Assembly: GCF_036711975.1 (NCBI RefSeq)
Contig: NC_091966.1
Coordinates: 33,735,501 to 33,799,500 of the forward strand
Reading direction: 5' to 3'
DNA: 64,000 nt
From: Onthophagus taurus
Lineage: Eukaryota > Arthropoda > Insecta > Coleoptera > Scarabaeidae
Shown: piece after piece, positions 34,693 through 47,800 of the stretch
Position numbering within the stretch: position 1 is the first letter of the stretch
Layout: the number at the start of each line of letters is the position of its first letter
Made by a program: the position numbers and the translations under genes
Notes under the pieces: model-generated
Told to the model about the DNA's origin: nothing
What the model saw: the letters and a program-made list of their open reading frames with translations, nothing else
Databases searched by the model: none

Positions 34693-35596
34693 TATAACTA
34701 TATTTATACTATACATACATTTCTAATGTTTGCAATTTTCTCCGAATAATGCATCCTGCTGACGATACAAACATTGGTGTTACCATGACCTATTCACTCC
34801 GAAACGTAATCTCCAACCTAATCTGCAGTAAATTCTAAATTCAAGTATCCTTTTTATAGCCGGGTTAGGATATCGATTTTAACAGTAATCGTGGCGCTAA
34901 CCATAACTGTAAAGAACTTTAAGTACTTACGACAACCCGTATAAGGAAGGTTATTAAAGTGGTTAAGTTTTAAGATATAGCTAATAAAATAAATTAAAGT
35001 GTTTAATTTTGTAGTGGCACTAATGTGTTTCATAATGTTTCATATACATAAAATATTTCTTAAAATATTCAGAGATCGTACAAATTACTACTAATTGAAT
35101 ATGTTTTGAATCAAATTGTTCAACTTATGTTAGTGTTTAATAGTGCTATAAATGATTTAGAATGAAACAAAGCTTTCTTTCTAGGTTAATAACTGTCTAC
35201 TACAGTTCTAGTATTAGCAAATTTCTATGGTTTCACCTAAGACAGATATAGGAACAACTATAATTGCTCAATCTACGATCTAAAAATTAGCTTTATTAAC
35301 TGTTTACGTGTTAAGAGTGGCGTATGGTTTATGTTTTTACGTTTAGTGATGACAATAGTTTTATAAATAATACAAATTTTAAACTTGATATTTTGAATAC
35401 AGTACATTTAGGTAGCTACACACTTGAGTATTAGTTCTAATAGTCACTAATGCGTAATCCATGGTTAGCTCGTCGATGAACTTGGCACTGATGCTCAAAT
35501 CTTTTATTTCATCTTTCATGTAAAATTCTTAGCTACTTATTGATCCTTTTCTAAACTAGATAGATATACTCTTTCTTAGGGATATCTAAATCGTTA

Positions 35597-35744
35597 CAGT
35601 ACACTCCGGTTATAACGCACTCGTTTATAACTAGAAAATGTTTCTGTATAACCTAATATTAATAAATTTGCTTATAACGAATCAAGTATTATAGAAACAG
35701 CTTCGGTTATAACGAACTCCGGTTATAATTCAGGAATTATACTG
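35597..35744. mobile_element. 148-bp pogo/Tigger-type MITE
   Basis: It starts CAGTACACTCCGGTTATAAC after TA and ends with the reverse complement of CAGTATAATTCC. The interior repeats CGGTTATAACGAACTC several times. CAGT...TATAACG termini are characteristic of pogo-type MITEs. The right-hand TA is imperfect. Confidence 0.55.
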
Positions 35745-35749
35745 TTTTT

Positions 35750-37070
35750 GAGTTAATTTCAGCAATACATACCTTTTTGTAGTACTTGTATGATAGACTT
35801 GGTTTTAACAGCGACACCATCGAACACTTTTTACTACTTTGAATTTGGTATTCACAAAATTTTGCAATTTCTTATTTCAACTAAACATAGCATTGTATTA
35901 ACGGGTTGCTGTTAATACGAGTATTATTACATTTTTCGCAGGATAAGGTCATCTTAAAAACTTAACCGTTTCAAAACACTTGTTATGACAAGTTACGTAT
36001 AACATGATCGTGATTCTGGTTAGAGATGAAATTTGTTATATTTCTACGTTATGGAAGTAAGATGGTGTTAACAGCAAAATTCCAGATTTCCCTTTACAGT
36101 GAAATCTCTCAATATTTTCTACAAATTTTGTCACGTATAATTTGTTTTTGTATTGTTCCTGACATTAATTAAAAATTATCATGTTCTACTCTACTTGCAA
36201 ATTTAATTAAGGATAATATTTATATACGTTGTTTAATATGATGCTAAAACTTGAAGTCAACAAACAAATATTACAAATTGCTTGGTCATTTTATAAAATT
36301 GAAGTTGTCTGTATGGTTGGTTAGTCATTTACACAATGCGTGATAAAATTATGAAACGAATGGAATTAAACGATTTTTTACAGTTATTATTTAGCGCAAA
36401 AAATAATGCGTCAATGCATTATTTACTTCCAGTAACTAATATCTCATTTGAAAAATATCACACATATTATACATATAAATCATACATAATTATTAATTAT
36501 GATTGTAATAAATTTTTTTAAATACCTTTTTTTAAATACACTTTGTCAATTGGAAAAGAGATTTCTAGAACTAAATTCTGCGTTGTCATAGTTGCGATAA
36601 TGGTAAAATATTTAAGATAATTAAATTTAAATGATACTTTTAAAGTTATTTTTCATGGAATTTTCAAAGATTCAGGTTTATTTAATGACGGAAAGATATT
36701 ATTAAGATTTTATTGCTTCCTATTATATTTAGCAGTTGATTCTTACTATTTTTAACGCAACGAGTTTTTTTATGCACATTATGTACTGATAATGTTTTAC
36801 TGGCTAAATTCGCACAATCATCGAATTCTCAGTGTATATACTCATAACCGGACATGAAGTATCCAAACTGCATTGCTTAATTTAAATACACTATCAAAAT
36901 TTGTATTACCATTTCATTTTATCACTTCATTACCAATAGTACATAAATCTAACGATACTTTCGATTAATCTTAAGTATTTTTTGTGGAAATGGAATTAAA
37001 TTTTATTTTAGAAAATTGAATTAATTTTATTACATTTATAGGTGTTTTTTTTTAATAGTATATAAAAAAA
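35750..37070. other. Keap1 intron 1, no feature recognised
   Basis: AT-rich DNA; nothing supportable. Confidence 0.5.
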
Positions 37071-37074
37071 TGTA

Positions 37075-37711
37075 CAGGTTCTGTCACGACGAGCTGAGTC
37101 TATATGTATATGGTAAACTACTGGCACTATTTTTGTGAAAATTTGCATGCAGGGTTTATCCAAGGAGTTCCTTTCAGCAAAAATATTCCGTTTATTCCAG
37201 AAATGGACCCTTACTTCGTTATTTTTGTTAAATTTTCGCAAAGCATTCGAAATTTGATTGTTAAGCTTACGAAAAGATGGGAAATCACTAGGTGAAATTA
37301 GTAAAATTGTAAAAAAGCGCGTTCGTCAGTGCAGTAATATGACAACACCACGAATTAAAAGCGATAATAAGGGAATAATGGGGCAAAATAGATCCTGTTG
37401 TTACCCCAAAATTGGTGGCGTCAATGCCGAGAAGATTAGAAGCAGTTATCAAGAGTAAGGACTATCCCGCTAATTGTTAAGAATTATTATGTGGTTTTTA
37501 AAATTTTTGTGAGGTTGTACGGAGACATGTTGTGCGTAGAATTTACACTTTCTTTTTGTATTTATTTTTGTATAAATCCCAAAAGCGTTCAATTTGGAAA
37601 TAAACCTAACAAGTTTTTCTTTAAATTTTTTTTGTAGAAGTTTTTAAATTTAATTTGTACGGAGACTTTATTGAGGCAGTGTATAAACTCAGTTCGTTAT
37701 GACAGACCCTG
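37075..37711 (+). mobile_element. Internally deleted Tc1-type transposon in Keap1 intron 1
   Basis: A 637-bp element with TA at both flanks. Its inverted ends start CAGGTTCTGTCACGACGAGC on the left and the complement of CAGGGTCTGTCATAACGAAC on the right, with ~35 bp of similarity. The interior retains a transposase N-terminus (IRNLIVKL, then RKDGKSLGEISKIVKK) and jumps to a C-terminus (LVASMPRRLEAVIKSKDYPA), so the catalytic domain is deleted. GTACGGAGAC occurs twice near the right end. It is a nonautonomous Tc1 derivative. Confidence 0.8.
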
Positions 37712-38499
37712 TACATGGCTTAAAATAAATTTGAAAATAGATTTTGAAATATTTCAATTTACGAAGAAACGATAATAAAAGGAGATAAATTTAATGATTT
37801 ATATTGCTAACAAATGTGTAATAAACAAATCAAAATAACGCAAATACCCTATTTAAAAAAAAATAATAAAATAAAACGTTTCAAAGTACATAATAACAAT
37901 AAAACACCAAATTACAATCAACATGACTCGACAAAGTTTCTTTTTTTTAGATAGGAGAAAAAAAACGAGTTTTACGTAACATTATTAATTGAATTATTGT
38001 TCAAACTAATCCGGTAATTTGAAAAACGATTTTTTTGTACGTTTTATCTAAATGATATTTCGGCGAAACCATAACCAACCTTACTTTGGTTGATAATCAA
38101 CGCTAATATCTTAAATAAATAATCAATTTTTTGTGTGACGTTGACAAAACGGTTTTAGCCACAATTTTTTTTTGTTGTTAATTTTTTATATTAAGTTTTT
38201 ATTTTTTATTTTAAGGTCGATATTAAACATAGTTTTGAAATAATAAAAAACAAAATCATTTTGCGTTATCAATCGTGACTATGCATTTTATTCACGAAAC
38301 CTGTTATCCGAAATGATATACAAAGAGATACCGAGAAACAACACTGCAAAGCTAGTGTTCGTGTTTAATTAATATCGTATGCATGAAGTAATATTTAGCC
38401 GATTTACATCAATTTCTTTGTTTTGTAAATTTAAAAGTGATTGAAAATAAACGTTACGATTACATTTTTTTGCAGCGTTGATAAAAATTTATCAAAAGT

Positions 38500-38627
38500 C
38501 CACTTTTTTTTGTATAGTATGTGGTGTACTCGTACACAGTATACACAGTGTAGTTTTTGAATGTGAAGTGATTTTGGTAGTCGAAATTAAAACTTGAAGT
38601 AGTTGATGCGATTAAAATGAGAAATAG
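38500..38627 (+). promoter_or_regulatory. Keap1: Candidate downstream Keap1 promoter and 11-nt coding first exon
   Basis: ATG at 38,617 reads Met-Arg-Asn plus AG and meets GTACTT at 38,628. Joining to the exon at 38,885 makes AGT and continues in frame through Leu-Asn into Met of the common exon, adding just six residues (MRNSLN). The intron would be 257 bp. Sequence upstream carries TATAGTATG near 38,514. The donor GTACTT is weaker than the others, so confidence is modest. Confidence 0.4.
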
Positions 38628-38891
38628 GTACTTATTAAACTTAATTCATAAGTAATTTTCAATTGTATAATAAAAAGAATTTTAACATTTAAATAATTAT
38701 CGCTTGAATTGAGTTTTACTATCGGTTTTTGCGTCACTAAATTCGATTAATAATAAAATCTCGCTTATTTCGATTAATTGTGTCTCGGGAAGTGAATTAA
38801 AAACGATTACAAAAATTCTTATCGATTTTAAGCGGTTTTAATAGAACAAAATCCTAGCTAAACAAAATCAATTTTTCATTCCAGTTTAAAT

Positions 38892-41800
38892 ATGGACATT
38901 GAGGAAGATTTTCCTTACATCACAAACGATTCTACGTCCACTTGTTCGGCGTCCAGTCCAAGAAAAGGAAATAGTAAATCAAGCGGTGGCTGTAACTCGG
39001 AAATTGGGGACATGAGTTTTAGTATGTTCGAGTATATCAAAGATGCGATGAGGGTAAGTTTAAAATAAAAAGTTTCCGAGTAAATATAAAATAAAGAATC
39101 GTTTCATCTCTACTCATGGTACGTGCTTGGTTCCGATGACCTTCGTTTGAGATTATGCCATGAAGTGACTTGCAAATATGTTAAAATGAGATTATCAGTA
39201 ACGATTTTTTGCGTTTGACAATTTTAAAATGTTTTAAATAAAATGGTTATGTGAGAAATGTCGCGTAGATATTATTGTTCGTAAAAAAATAACTTAATTG
39301 ATACAATTAATTACAAATTAGTTATTGAAACTATAACAATCAATCTAATTTTAAATTTGTTCAAAAAAATTGGTAACAATTTAAGAATTATTGGTTGTCA
39401 GGAAATAATGCAGGGGATTTTGCATTGCTGTGCAAGTCAGTGTTGATAATCGTACGGTGATTTATAGAAGAAACATTATTATTGTTTTTATCGATATTCT
39501 AGGAATTTAAAAAAAAATTACTCAATGCAATTCAAAATAAAATAAAATCAATGAGTTTAGAGTTCTTATTTAAACTTTATTATTTCTAAATTCCGTAATA
39601 TTTTCTTATCAACGTAAAGATAGGCAACTCAATATACGTCTTATTTAATTTTCTAATACATTTTTTAAATTTTCCTTTATTACAAAACTTATTTTAGTCT
39701 CTCAATGACGTTTAAGTAAAAAAATCTCAATAAACATAAACGGTTTATCCGTTCGCTGAAAGCAATGGTAAAAAATTGAGCCTGAAAAATTTGTGATTGT
39801 GATTACTTGATAACACTTTTCAACAATTTCCCCGGGAATCGGTGTTGAATTATGTACATTTTACATTTATATAAATTACATATCGGGTAGGTGGACCAAC
39901 CAACTCTTAACGAACATTAGTACCTTGCTCGGTGTAAAGCCATTCAGATCCTTTGGGGGAGATAAACTGAGAGCCAAAAGTGCAGTACATTCCCAGGCTG
40001 TAAGCTTGCTTAATTCGAAGTATCTGGCAGTATACTCTTGCCACGACCCCTTCCGGCGTTTTTGATCCATTTGTGAACAATCAAATATCTGCCAGAGAAT
40101 TTTCATTTCTGATCCAGGACTGCCGTTCAGCCAGTACAATCTGGTATCGAGCATTAATCACTGATAGTGATCCCGTTAAATCTGACGTCATTGATAGCAC
40201 AATATCAGTACTTATATTGTCTTCCGCAGCCCATTGTTACGACATATTGTAACAGTTTTGAGCATGTTGCTTAAATCTGTAGATTGTAGTTCTAGCCACT
40301 CGATATACACATGCAAAGGAGATAGGTCAAGCAGAACATCAATTGCTAGAGTTGGCGTTGTGCTTATCTCACCAGAGATTGCCAATCCAGCTACTCGTTG
40401 AATTATGTTATCTCTATTCAGTGTGAAGACAGGAACCGGGGGTGGCGAGGTCTTCCCTCTGTAGTTTTAGTTATGGATATTTCCTTGTCTTCTTTGTGGT
40501 TTTTCTTACTTGAGCGAATTAGGTAAAATATAGCCCCAACAATAATTAAGCACACAAGTGATTCACGATTGAAGAGTCGTGAACGATGGCAATTGATTCT
40601 TTGAGTTATTTAGTAGAGCATACTAGATGCCGCCTAATTTGATATTCTCGATCTCCTAATGAGACAGTTCTTGATACGTGTTCGTTAAATTGGTGTGGTT
40701 CAAGCGGAAGAGTCGATTACGAATATTGGTACCATGTGCTTCCATGCGTTCTTGCTATTGTTATATCCTCTTTCCTCCCTCCACATTGAATTATCTTGTG
40801 TTCTATGTTAATAGTAACTGTTGTCAGTGTAGACGGGGTGTTTCTTAAGACAATTTGGTTAAATTTATTTCTATTGTATTGATGTCGTAATAAACAATAC
40901 TCGCAAGACTTTCCATTGTTGATATGTTTACTACTGGTTTTACAGAGATAACGTTCTACTTTAACCTTTAACCAAACATCTATCAATCTGTTTATGGACG
41001 TATGTTGTTTTCAACAACGTGTGTCTTGTTGATAATTTGTAGAACTGGGAAAAACTTGTATTTGGTGTTTTTGCGATACGCTTTGCATTTTTCGAATTAT
41101 TGTAAAATGATAGGTTACATTTTCGCAAAGATTTTTACCGTGAACAATTGATTGATCTATCATATCATATCATTGAGGTTGTTCGCTCTTCAGTTTGTTT
41201 CAAGAGCTAATATCGTATAATGTTCTTAATAGCTTGTCTTAAGTAACAACCGTGATTTAAGAATGACTTGATTTTTCCTTATGGTTTAAGTATTTTGTAT
41301 ATTTTTTCGATTACGTTGAACATCTTTCTGAGTTTTGGTTAGTTTTCTATGGTATAGTTGTATCTCATAGCGTCTTCAGTATCCAAGGTTCCAGATATTG
41401 CCTTCATGATCGAACCAACGAAACTTAAGGCTCATAATTTGTTGCGAATTTGTGGAAGCAGTTGCTTTAAACCGATGTTCATTAGGAATCTTTTGGTTTC
41501 CATTGTTCATAGCATTCCTTGGTGCTTTTGGCGATTATGGTTATCTTCCTTGTCATGGATCCAGTTCATCCTTTGTAGGAAATGACTTTCTTCAAAACCT
41601 GTTAAATATTGACAAAATTGGTGAAATCTACATTCGTAGTAATTCTCATTATATTTTCGATCTAGCAGTTGATTGTAATTCTGTCTAAAGTACTTCTTAT
41701 TTCTAGGATAAGTCTATATAGTTAGTCATCATATAGGATGAATTGAGGTTAAGTTAAATTTTGTCACAGTATATATAACAGACAGTACTCTCACTCGGTT

Positions 41801-44800
41801 TGGCGGGAAGATATGCGCAGCCCTCATTACGCAGGCGAGCGGCCATTACGCTGGTTTAAATCTTGCTAATCGCCAGTGTGTCTGTGAGGTTTGTTTTTGT
41901 GCAGAGCCGTAACGACAAGTGTAAAGATTAAAATAAAATATCAAATATTATAAATAATGACGTTATTACTTATATAATATATAACTCAATAACTAATGTT
42001 TTTATCAGTTCATAAATTTAATTGCGAATAACTTTTTTAATTTAATATTTTCGACGTTTTAAATATTTTTAATGCGGACCTGTTGTGTTTTATGCCAGAA
42101 TAATGGCTTCGAGGTCATTGAAAATCAATTCGCCACATCAAACGTGCCGCCACTGAGTGAGAGTACTGTCTGTTATATATACTGTGATTTTGTACTAATA
42201 ATATCCCTAATCATAACTAATGATAGTGGTGGTCCAGAGCTATCTAACCATATTTGCTTATACTGTTAATACATTATAGATATGAATAACATGAACGAAA
42301 AATATTTTCTGTTTGTTGATAAAATTACGTGCAAATTGGTTATTTTCGACATTAAATGTTCTTATGCGAAGTATCATGAGTTAAATTAATCTCCTATCTG
42401 CAATTAGCAAACTTTATTTAAAAAATATTTTGCAAACAATTTGATTACACCATTTTTATCTTGCAGTGCGTAAATTCCGATTTTAGTAGATATTCGTGGC
42501 CTAAATTCTTAACATAAATGGGTTTCTTATCTTCAATGTGGCCGTGAATGAATGCGATTTTTTACAGTCCAATTAAATAAATCACATCTTTTAATATATG
42601 TTTTCAAGAAGCCAAATAGCCAATTATTCATGTTAATCATAGAGTAAGTAAAGCTAAGATTGAAAATTTTGCAGAGAGAGGTTAGTTAACATGTCTTCAT
42701 TTCAGCTATCCTGCTCGTGCTAACGTGTGTGGTGTTCCATCTGTTGGATGTTCTTCCTAATGGTTTTAATTCTAATATTATATATATAATATTATAATAT
42801 TATATACCCTGTGATCTACTTTTCTAAGATAGTTCGCAACGTTTTCATTTCAGTTACTCTTAGCATACTCTTAGTTTTGCTTGTATCTCCAGGAAAACAC
42901 AAGAAGGATCAATTATGTTACTATAATTAAATATAGGCAACACCAAAGCATTATAAAGTTGCACTCTCTATTTCTGGGTCAAGATCTCAAGAAGAGACTG
43001 TTTGTTTTTCTAAAATACCATTCAATATCAAATTTTTTAGTTTTTTTTTGTATCACCAAGGTGTTTATAAAATTAATATTGCTTTTCTTTTTTTTTTCTT
43101 ACGTTTATGTTTTTTCTACCGGACAAAAAAATTACTTTAGTTAGAAGTAGACAAGATTTGTGATGGCTCTTTCTGTCCTACCATTTCTTTTATTCTATAT
43201 ACCTATATAAGACGAAGATGACCATCAATTAATGTCATAATCGGATTTTGTAGAAAGTGTCGTCTTCTTCCGGTTATTGTAGCATTGTTGAACTTGTAGA
43301 TAACCATACCACTAATACCAGCAATTGTTAATAATGAATGAAAGATCACCATTGGCCAAATCTCCAGTCACTGAGAACATTATACATGCAACCCTAGGTG
43401 ATATATCACATTAAGATTTATGTTGGAGGAAAACTGGCGGAACTGGAAAGCCCCGAAAGACGTGTAAAAGTGCGCATAGAATTCATAAAAATGATTTTTG
43501 GTTTCCAACGTGCAAAGTGGTTCTTTACTTGTTTAAGATGATCACATTTATCATTAAATCAATCATTTATCATTAAATCAACTTAAATATCCTTAAGGTT
43601 ATTCATTAATCTGATGTTTTTATGATTTTTTTCAGGCGATGGACATGATGCGTGGCCATCAAATGTTAACAGATGTAATTTTAGAAGTAGGAACAGAATT
43701 ATTTCACGTTCATCGAGTAGTTTTAGCGGCAGCTAGTCCTTATTTTAAAGCAATGTTCACGGGAGGTTTAAAAGAATCGGAAATGAAACGGGTGAAACTC
43801 CAAGGGGTTTCGCCGACGGCAATGAACCGACTGATACATTTTATGTACACCGGAAGGATACGAGTAACGGAAAACACTGTGTGTCAACTTTTACCTGCCG
43901 CGACGATGTTTCAGGTAACGTTATTCATTAATGTTCCTCAAAAAAAATTAAAAGGAACTCTATCGACGGTCTTGTAACATTAAAAAATGATTTGCAGAAT
44001 TTTGCTTCAGGTTACGAACGTGATTCAAGCATGCTGTGATTTTTTGGAACAACAATTGGATCCTAGTAATGCTATTGGCATTGCTAATTTTGCAGAACAA
44101 CATGGTTGTAATGATTTATGTAGGAAAGCCAATCAGTATATTGAAAGAAATTTTAGTCAGGTAATTTTTTAGTATAAGTTTAATTGAAAAAAGTGTTGTT
44201 ATTGATTTACTAGATTCAAATAATGTTTTTTATACCAAATTAAATTTTTCTTTTATAGATATGTCACGAAGAAGAATTTTTACAATTAAGCGCCTTTCAA
44301 TTAGTAAATTTGATCAAAAAAGACGAATTGAACGTACAAGAAGAAAAAGAAGTATACAACGCAGTTTTAAAATGGGTAAAATACGACGAGGATACCAGAC
44401 ACGTAAAAATGGAGAACATATTATGCGCAGTTCGATGTCAGTTTTTAACGCCAAAGTTCCTTAACGATCAAATTGCGAAATGCGATGTTTTAAAAAAAAC
44501 ACCAGCATGTAGATTGTATTTATCAAAAATATTTCAAGATCTAACGTTGCATAAACGAACGGCCGTTAAACAACGTACCCCAAACACGCCTAGAATAATT
44601 TATGTAGCAGGGGGTTATTTTCGACAATCATTAAATGTTTTAGAAGGTTATAATGTTGATGATAAAACGTGGCATCAATTGGATAATTTAACCGTACCTA
44701 GATCTGGATTAGGAGGAGCTTTTTTGAAGGTATTTTTTTTATGTCATGATGAAGCTAAAGATAAATTTATATTAATAATAATTTGTATCCAGAAGATTAC

Positions 44801-47800
44801 AATGTTACAAAAAATAATATTATCCATAACTAATTTAAATCCTACCCCTTTCTCTGTCTCCCTACGTATCCTCCCCCATCCATTTCCTTCCCTCCGTCCT
44901 CTCCCTCAACACCTGTCGTCAATCCATCACCTCCTCCCTCAACGCACTACACTCCACCAACAGATGGTGTAGAGCCTCCCAGCCTGCACCTCATCTTCCA
45001 TCCAATATCTTTTGGCCCTTTCTTCATTCGCACACCTAAACCTTGCCTTTTCTCCTCCTCATGTTCATATTTTGGATTTTACCTGCTTTCCCTTATTGTC
45101 ATCCTTTTCTCTTGCATTCCCATATCCCTGTCTCCCTGATCTCCAGTTGTTTCCACATCTCAATCCTCTCTTTTCCTTTCCCGTTTACTTCTTCCATTGA
45201 ATACCCCACACTCCTGTAGTATTCCTCCCTTTCTGGCTGCCTATAACGCCTCTTACTTACTTCAATCTGTCTCTGAAGCATTTCCCCAAGATTTTACAAT
45301 GCCCTTTACCGTCCACCTTCTCCTCAAAACGCACCGCTCGCTTCCCCGCCTCCACCCTCACCTTATCTATCTTCATTTCTTCCCTAACTAAATATCCTAG
45401 AGTCTCCCTAGCCAACCCCAACACCCACCTCCAGTACCTGGTCTGCACATCTTCTAAGAGCCCTTGCTCTTTCCATCCCCATATCTCCACCCCATACATG
45501 AATCTCCTTTTTCCCACATCTTTCCCAAAAATCCTGTCACCCCATCCTCAAACCTGTCCCATAACCTTATTCGCCCTCGCAGCCAACGTTCTTCTTCTTG
45601 TCTATCGCTCCCCTTCCCTTTCTAAACCCTGCCTAATCATCTGGCAGGAGCTCCCTGTCCTCTATCCCTTTTTCCAGCCTTGCAAGCAGTATTCGCGTAT
45701 CTATCTTGCTTCGCGTATCTCATGTACGTCGTATTCAGTGAACTAATACCCCTTTAATTTTCCACTGTATTTTTGCTTCCCTTTTTGTACAAGGGACCTA
45801 TTGGCGGAAGGAGCGCTGTCCTCCACCCCTTCGGAAACTCTTCTCCCTTCCCCACAACCTCTCCCTCACTTCTACCGTTGCCTTCACCGATGCCTTGTTT
45901 TGGACCCCATCTTCTCCGGTGCCTTTTCTTCTTGAATCCCCCCAATACTGTCTCCACCCCCTCTTCTGTTATCTCATCTTTCCCTTGCCTTTCCTTACTC
46001 CCCTCCAGTAACCCCATAAAGTATTCCCTCTAGTTCGTCATAGGTATCTCAGTGGTAACTTCCTCTCTCCTCTTTGTTATCTTATTTATGTGTCTTCAGA
46101 CATCCCCATCCCGTCTCACCAGCCTAATCTCGTCCACCTATCTCTCCCTCAGTTCCTTCTTCTTCTTCCTGCATATTTCTTTATACCCCTTTCTTACTTT
46201 CCTATATTGATCCGCCCCTCTCCGCCACTGTCTCAATTTTCTTCTTGCCTCCCTGCTTTTCCCATCGCATGCACTCCTTTAATATTGCTTCTTTGACTAC
46301 CTTCACCAAATCCTCTATCTCTCTCACCATTTCTCTCCTCTGTTGCCAATCTTGCAGCTTTCACCTAAAATGCTTTATCCCTCTTTCCGACTAGATTGCT
46401 TTCATGTGTTTTCTTTCCTGCTGTAAGCACCCAGCCCTCCTCGCTCCCCTTATCTCGACCTCCAGCGGTTGGTGATCCAATAATCCAATTCAACCGACTC
46501 CTCCACCCTAAATCCTTCCACCCACTCCCACATCTCTTGATCCACCACCACATAATCAATTACTGATGCCCTTGCCCCTATATAAGTGTATTCCCACTCT
46601 TCACCTTCCTCCTTATTCCCATTCAGTATCTCCCGTCCCCTCTCCGCCGCCCACCTAACAACTCCCTTCCTTCTCCGTTTTGTACCTTATCCTTCGACCG
46701 TCGTGCCCCCTCTAACGCCCAGAGCTCCTCCCGTCACCCCTCTTCCCCCACTCTTGCATTGATGTCCCCTCCAATAATCAGGTAACTCTCCGTCCCCTCC
46801 CCTGCCATTTCCCCCCATTGCTTTTACGGCCTCCTTCATTGATCTACTGTAGACCGTGATTATCTGTATCGTCTGGCCCCCCAATTTGATCTGTCTCTTT
46901 ACTATCCCCCTATTCCTCCACACCTTCGTCCTTTTGGTCTCCTCCTCCAGCTCCTTTGCAATTCCTGTTATTATTCCTCCACTGACCCTGCCCTTTTTAC
47001 TCCTCTTTTCCGCAAACACGCAGTCCTATCTATACAGCTGCGACATTTTCCCCTGTATTTTCTCCCACCCTCTTTCGTCCACCCATGTCTCCATCATATC
47101 TATTACCTCAAATCCCTTCAAATATTCCCAGAATTACCCTTCTTAATTTATCATTCTCGCCACATTCCAGAAAACCATTTTCACCCCCTCCCCCTACTCT
47201 AGCTTTTTGATAAGATCCTCACAGTCGGTAATCCGCTCCATTCCTTTAGACCCTCTCTCCATGTTCCCATAATTAATACTTCTCTTCGCCAACTCCACCG
47301 CTATCTGGTATTCCCCACAGTTTCTATCTGTTATTTCGCGTCTGTCATCCTTCCCCCTGGCTCTGCAGTTGGCACATACCGCCTCTCTTTCCCTATTCCC
47401 ACAGTTTTTAAACTAGTAGCCCCTTTCCGCACAGTTAAAAATAAATATATTTTTTAGGGCAATTTTTATGCTGTCGGTGGAAGAAACAATACTCCAGGCA
47501 CAAATGACGATTCCGATTGGGTTGATAGATACAATCCAATTAAAGATACTTGGAGACCTTGTAGTCCTATGTCTGCACCAAGAAATCGAGTTGGAGTTGC
47601 TGTTATGGATGGGCTTTTATATGCCGTCGGAGGTAGTGAAGGATTAAAATATCATAACAGTGTTGAATGGTAAGGAAATTTTAAAATTGATTTGTTTTTG
47701 AGTCGAAATTCATCAAAAACACTTTTTAGTTACGATCCAGAAAATGATCGATGGACAAATGTAAAACCAATGCATACAAAGCGTTTAGCACCTGGAGTAA

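Noticed and set aside
42776..42806. AT palindrome as a regulatory or origin element
   Set aside because: Pure AT palindromes arise readily in DNA this AT-rich; no further support.
45498..46296. Pro/Leu/Ser-rich plus-strand open frames
   Set aside because: They are the complement of G/A-rich LINE coding sequence, whose minus-strand motifs are recognisable.
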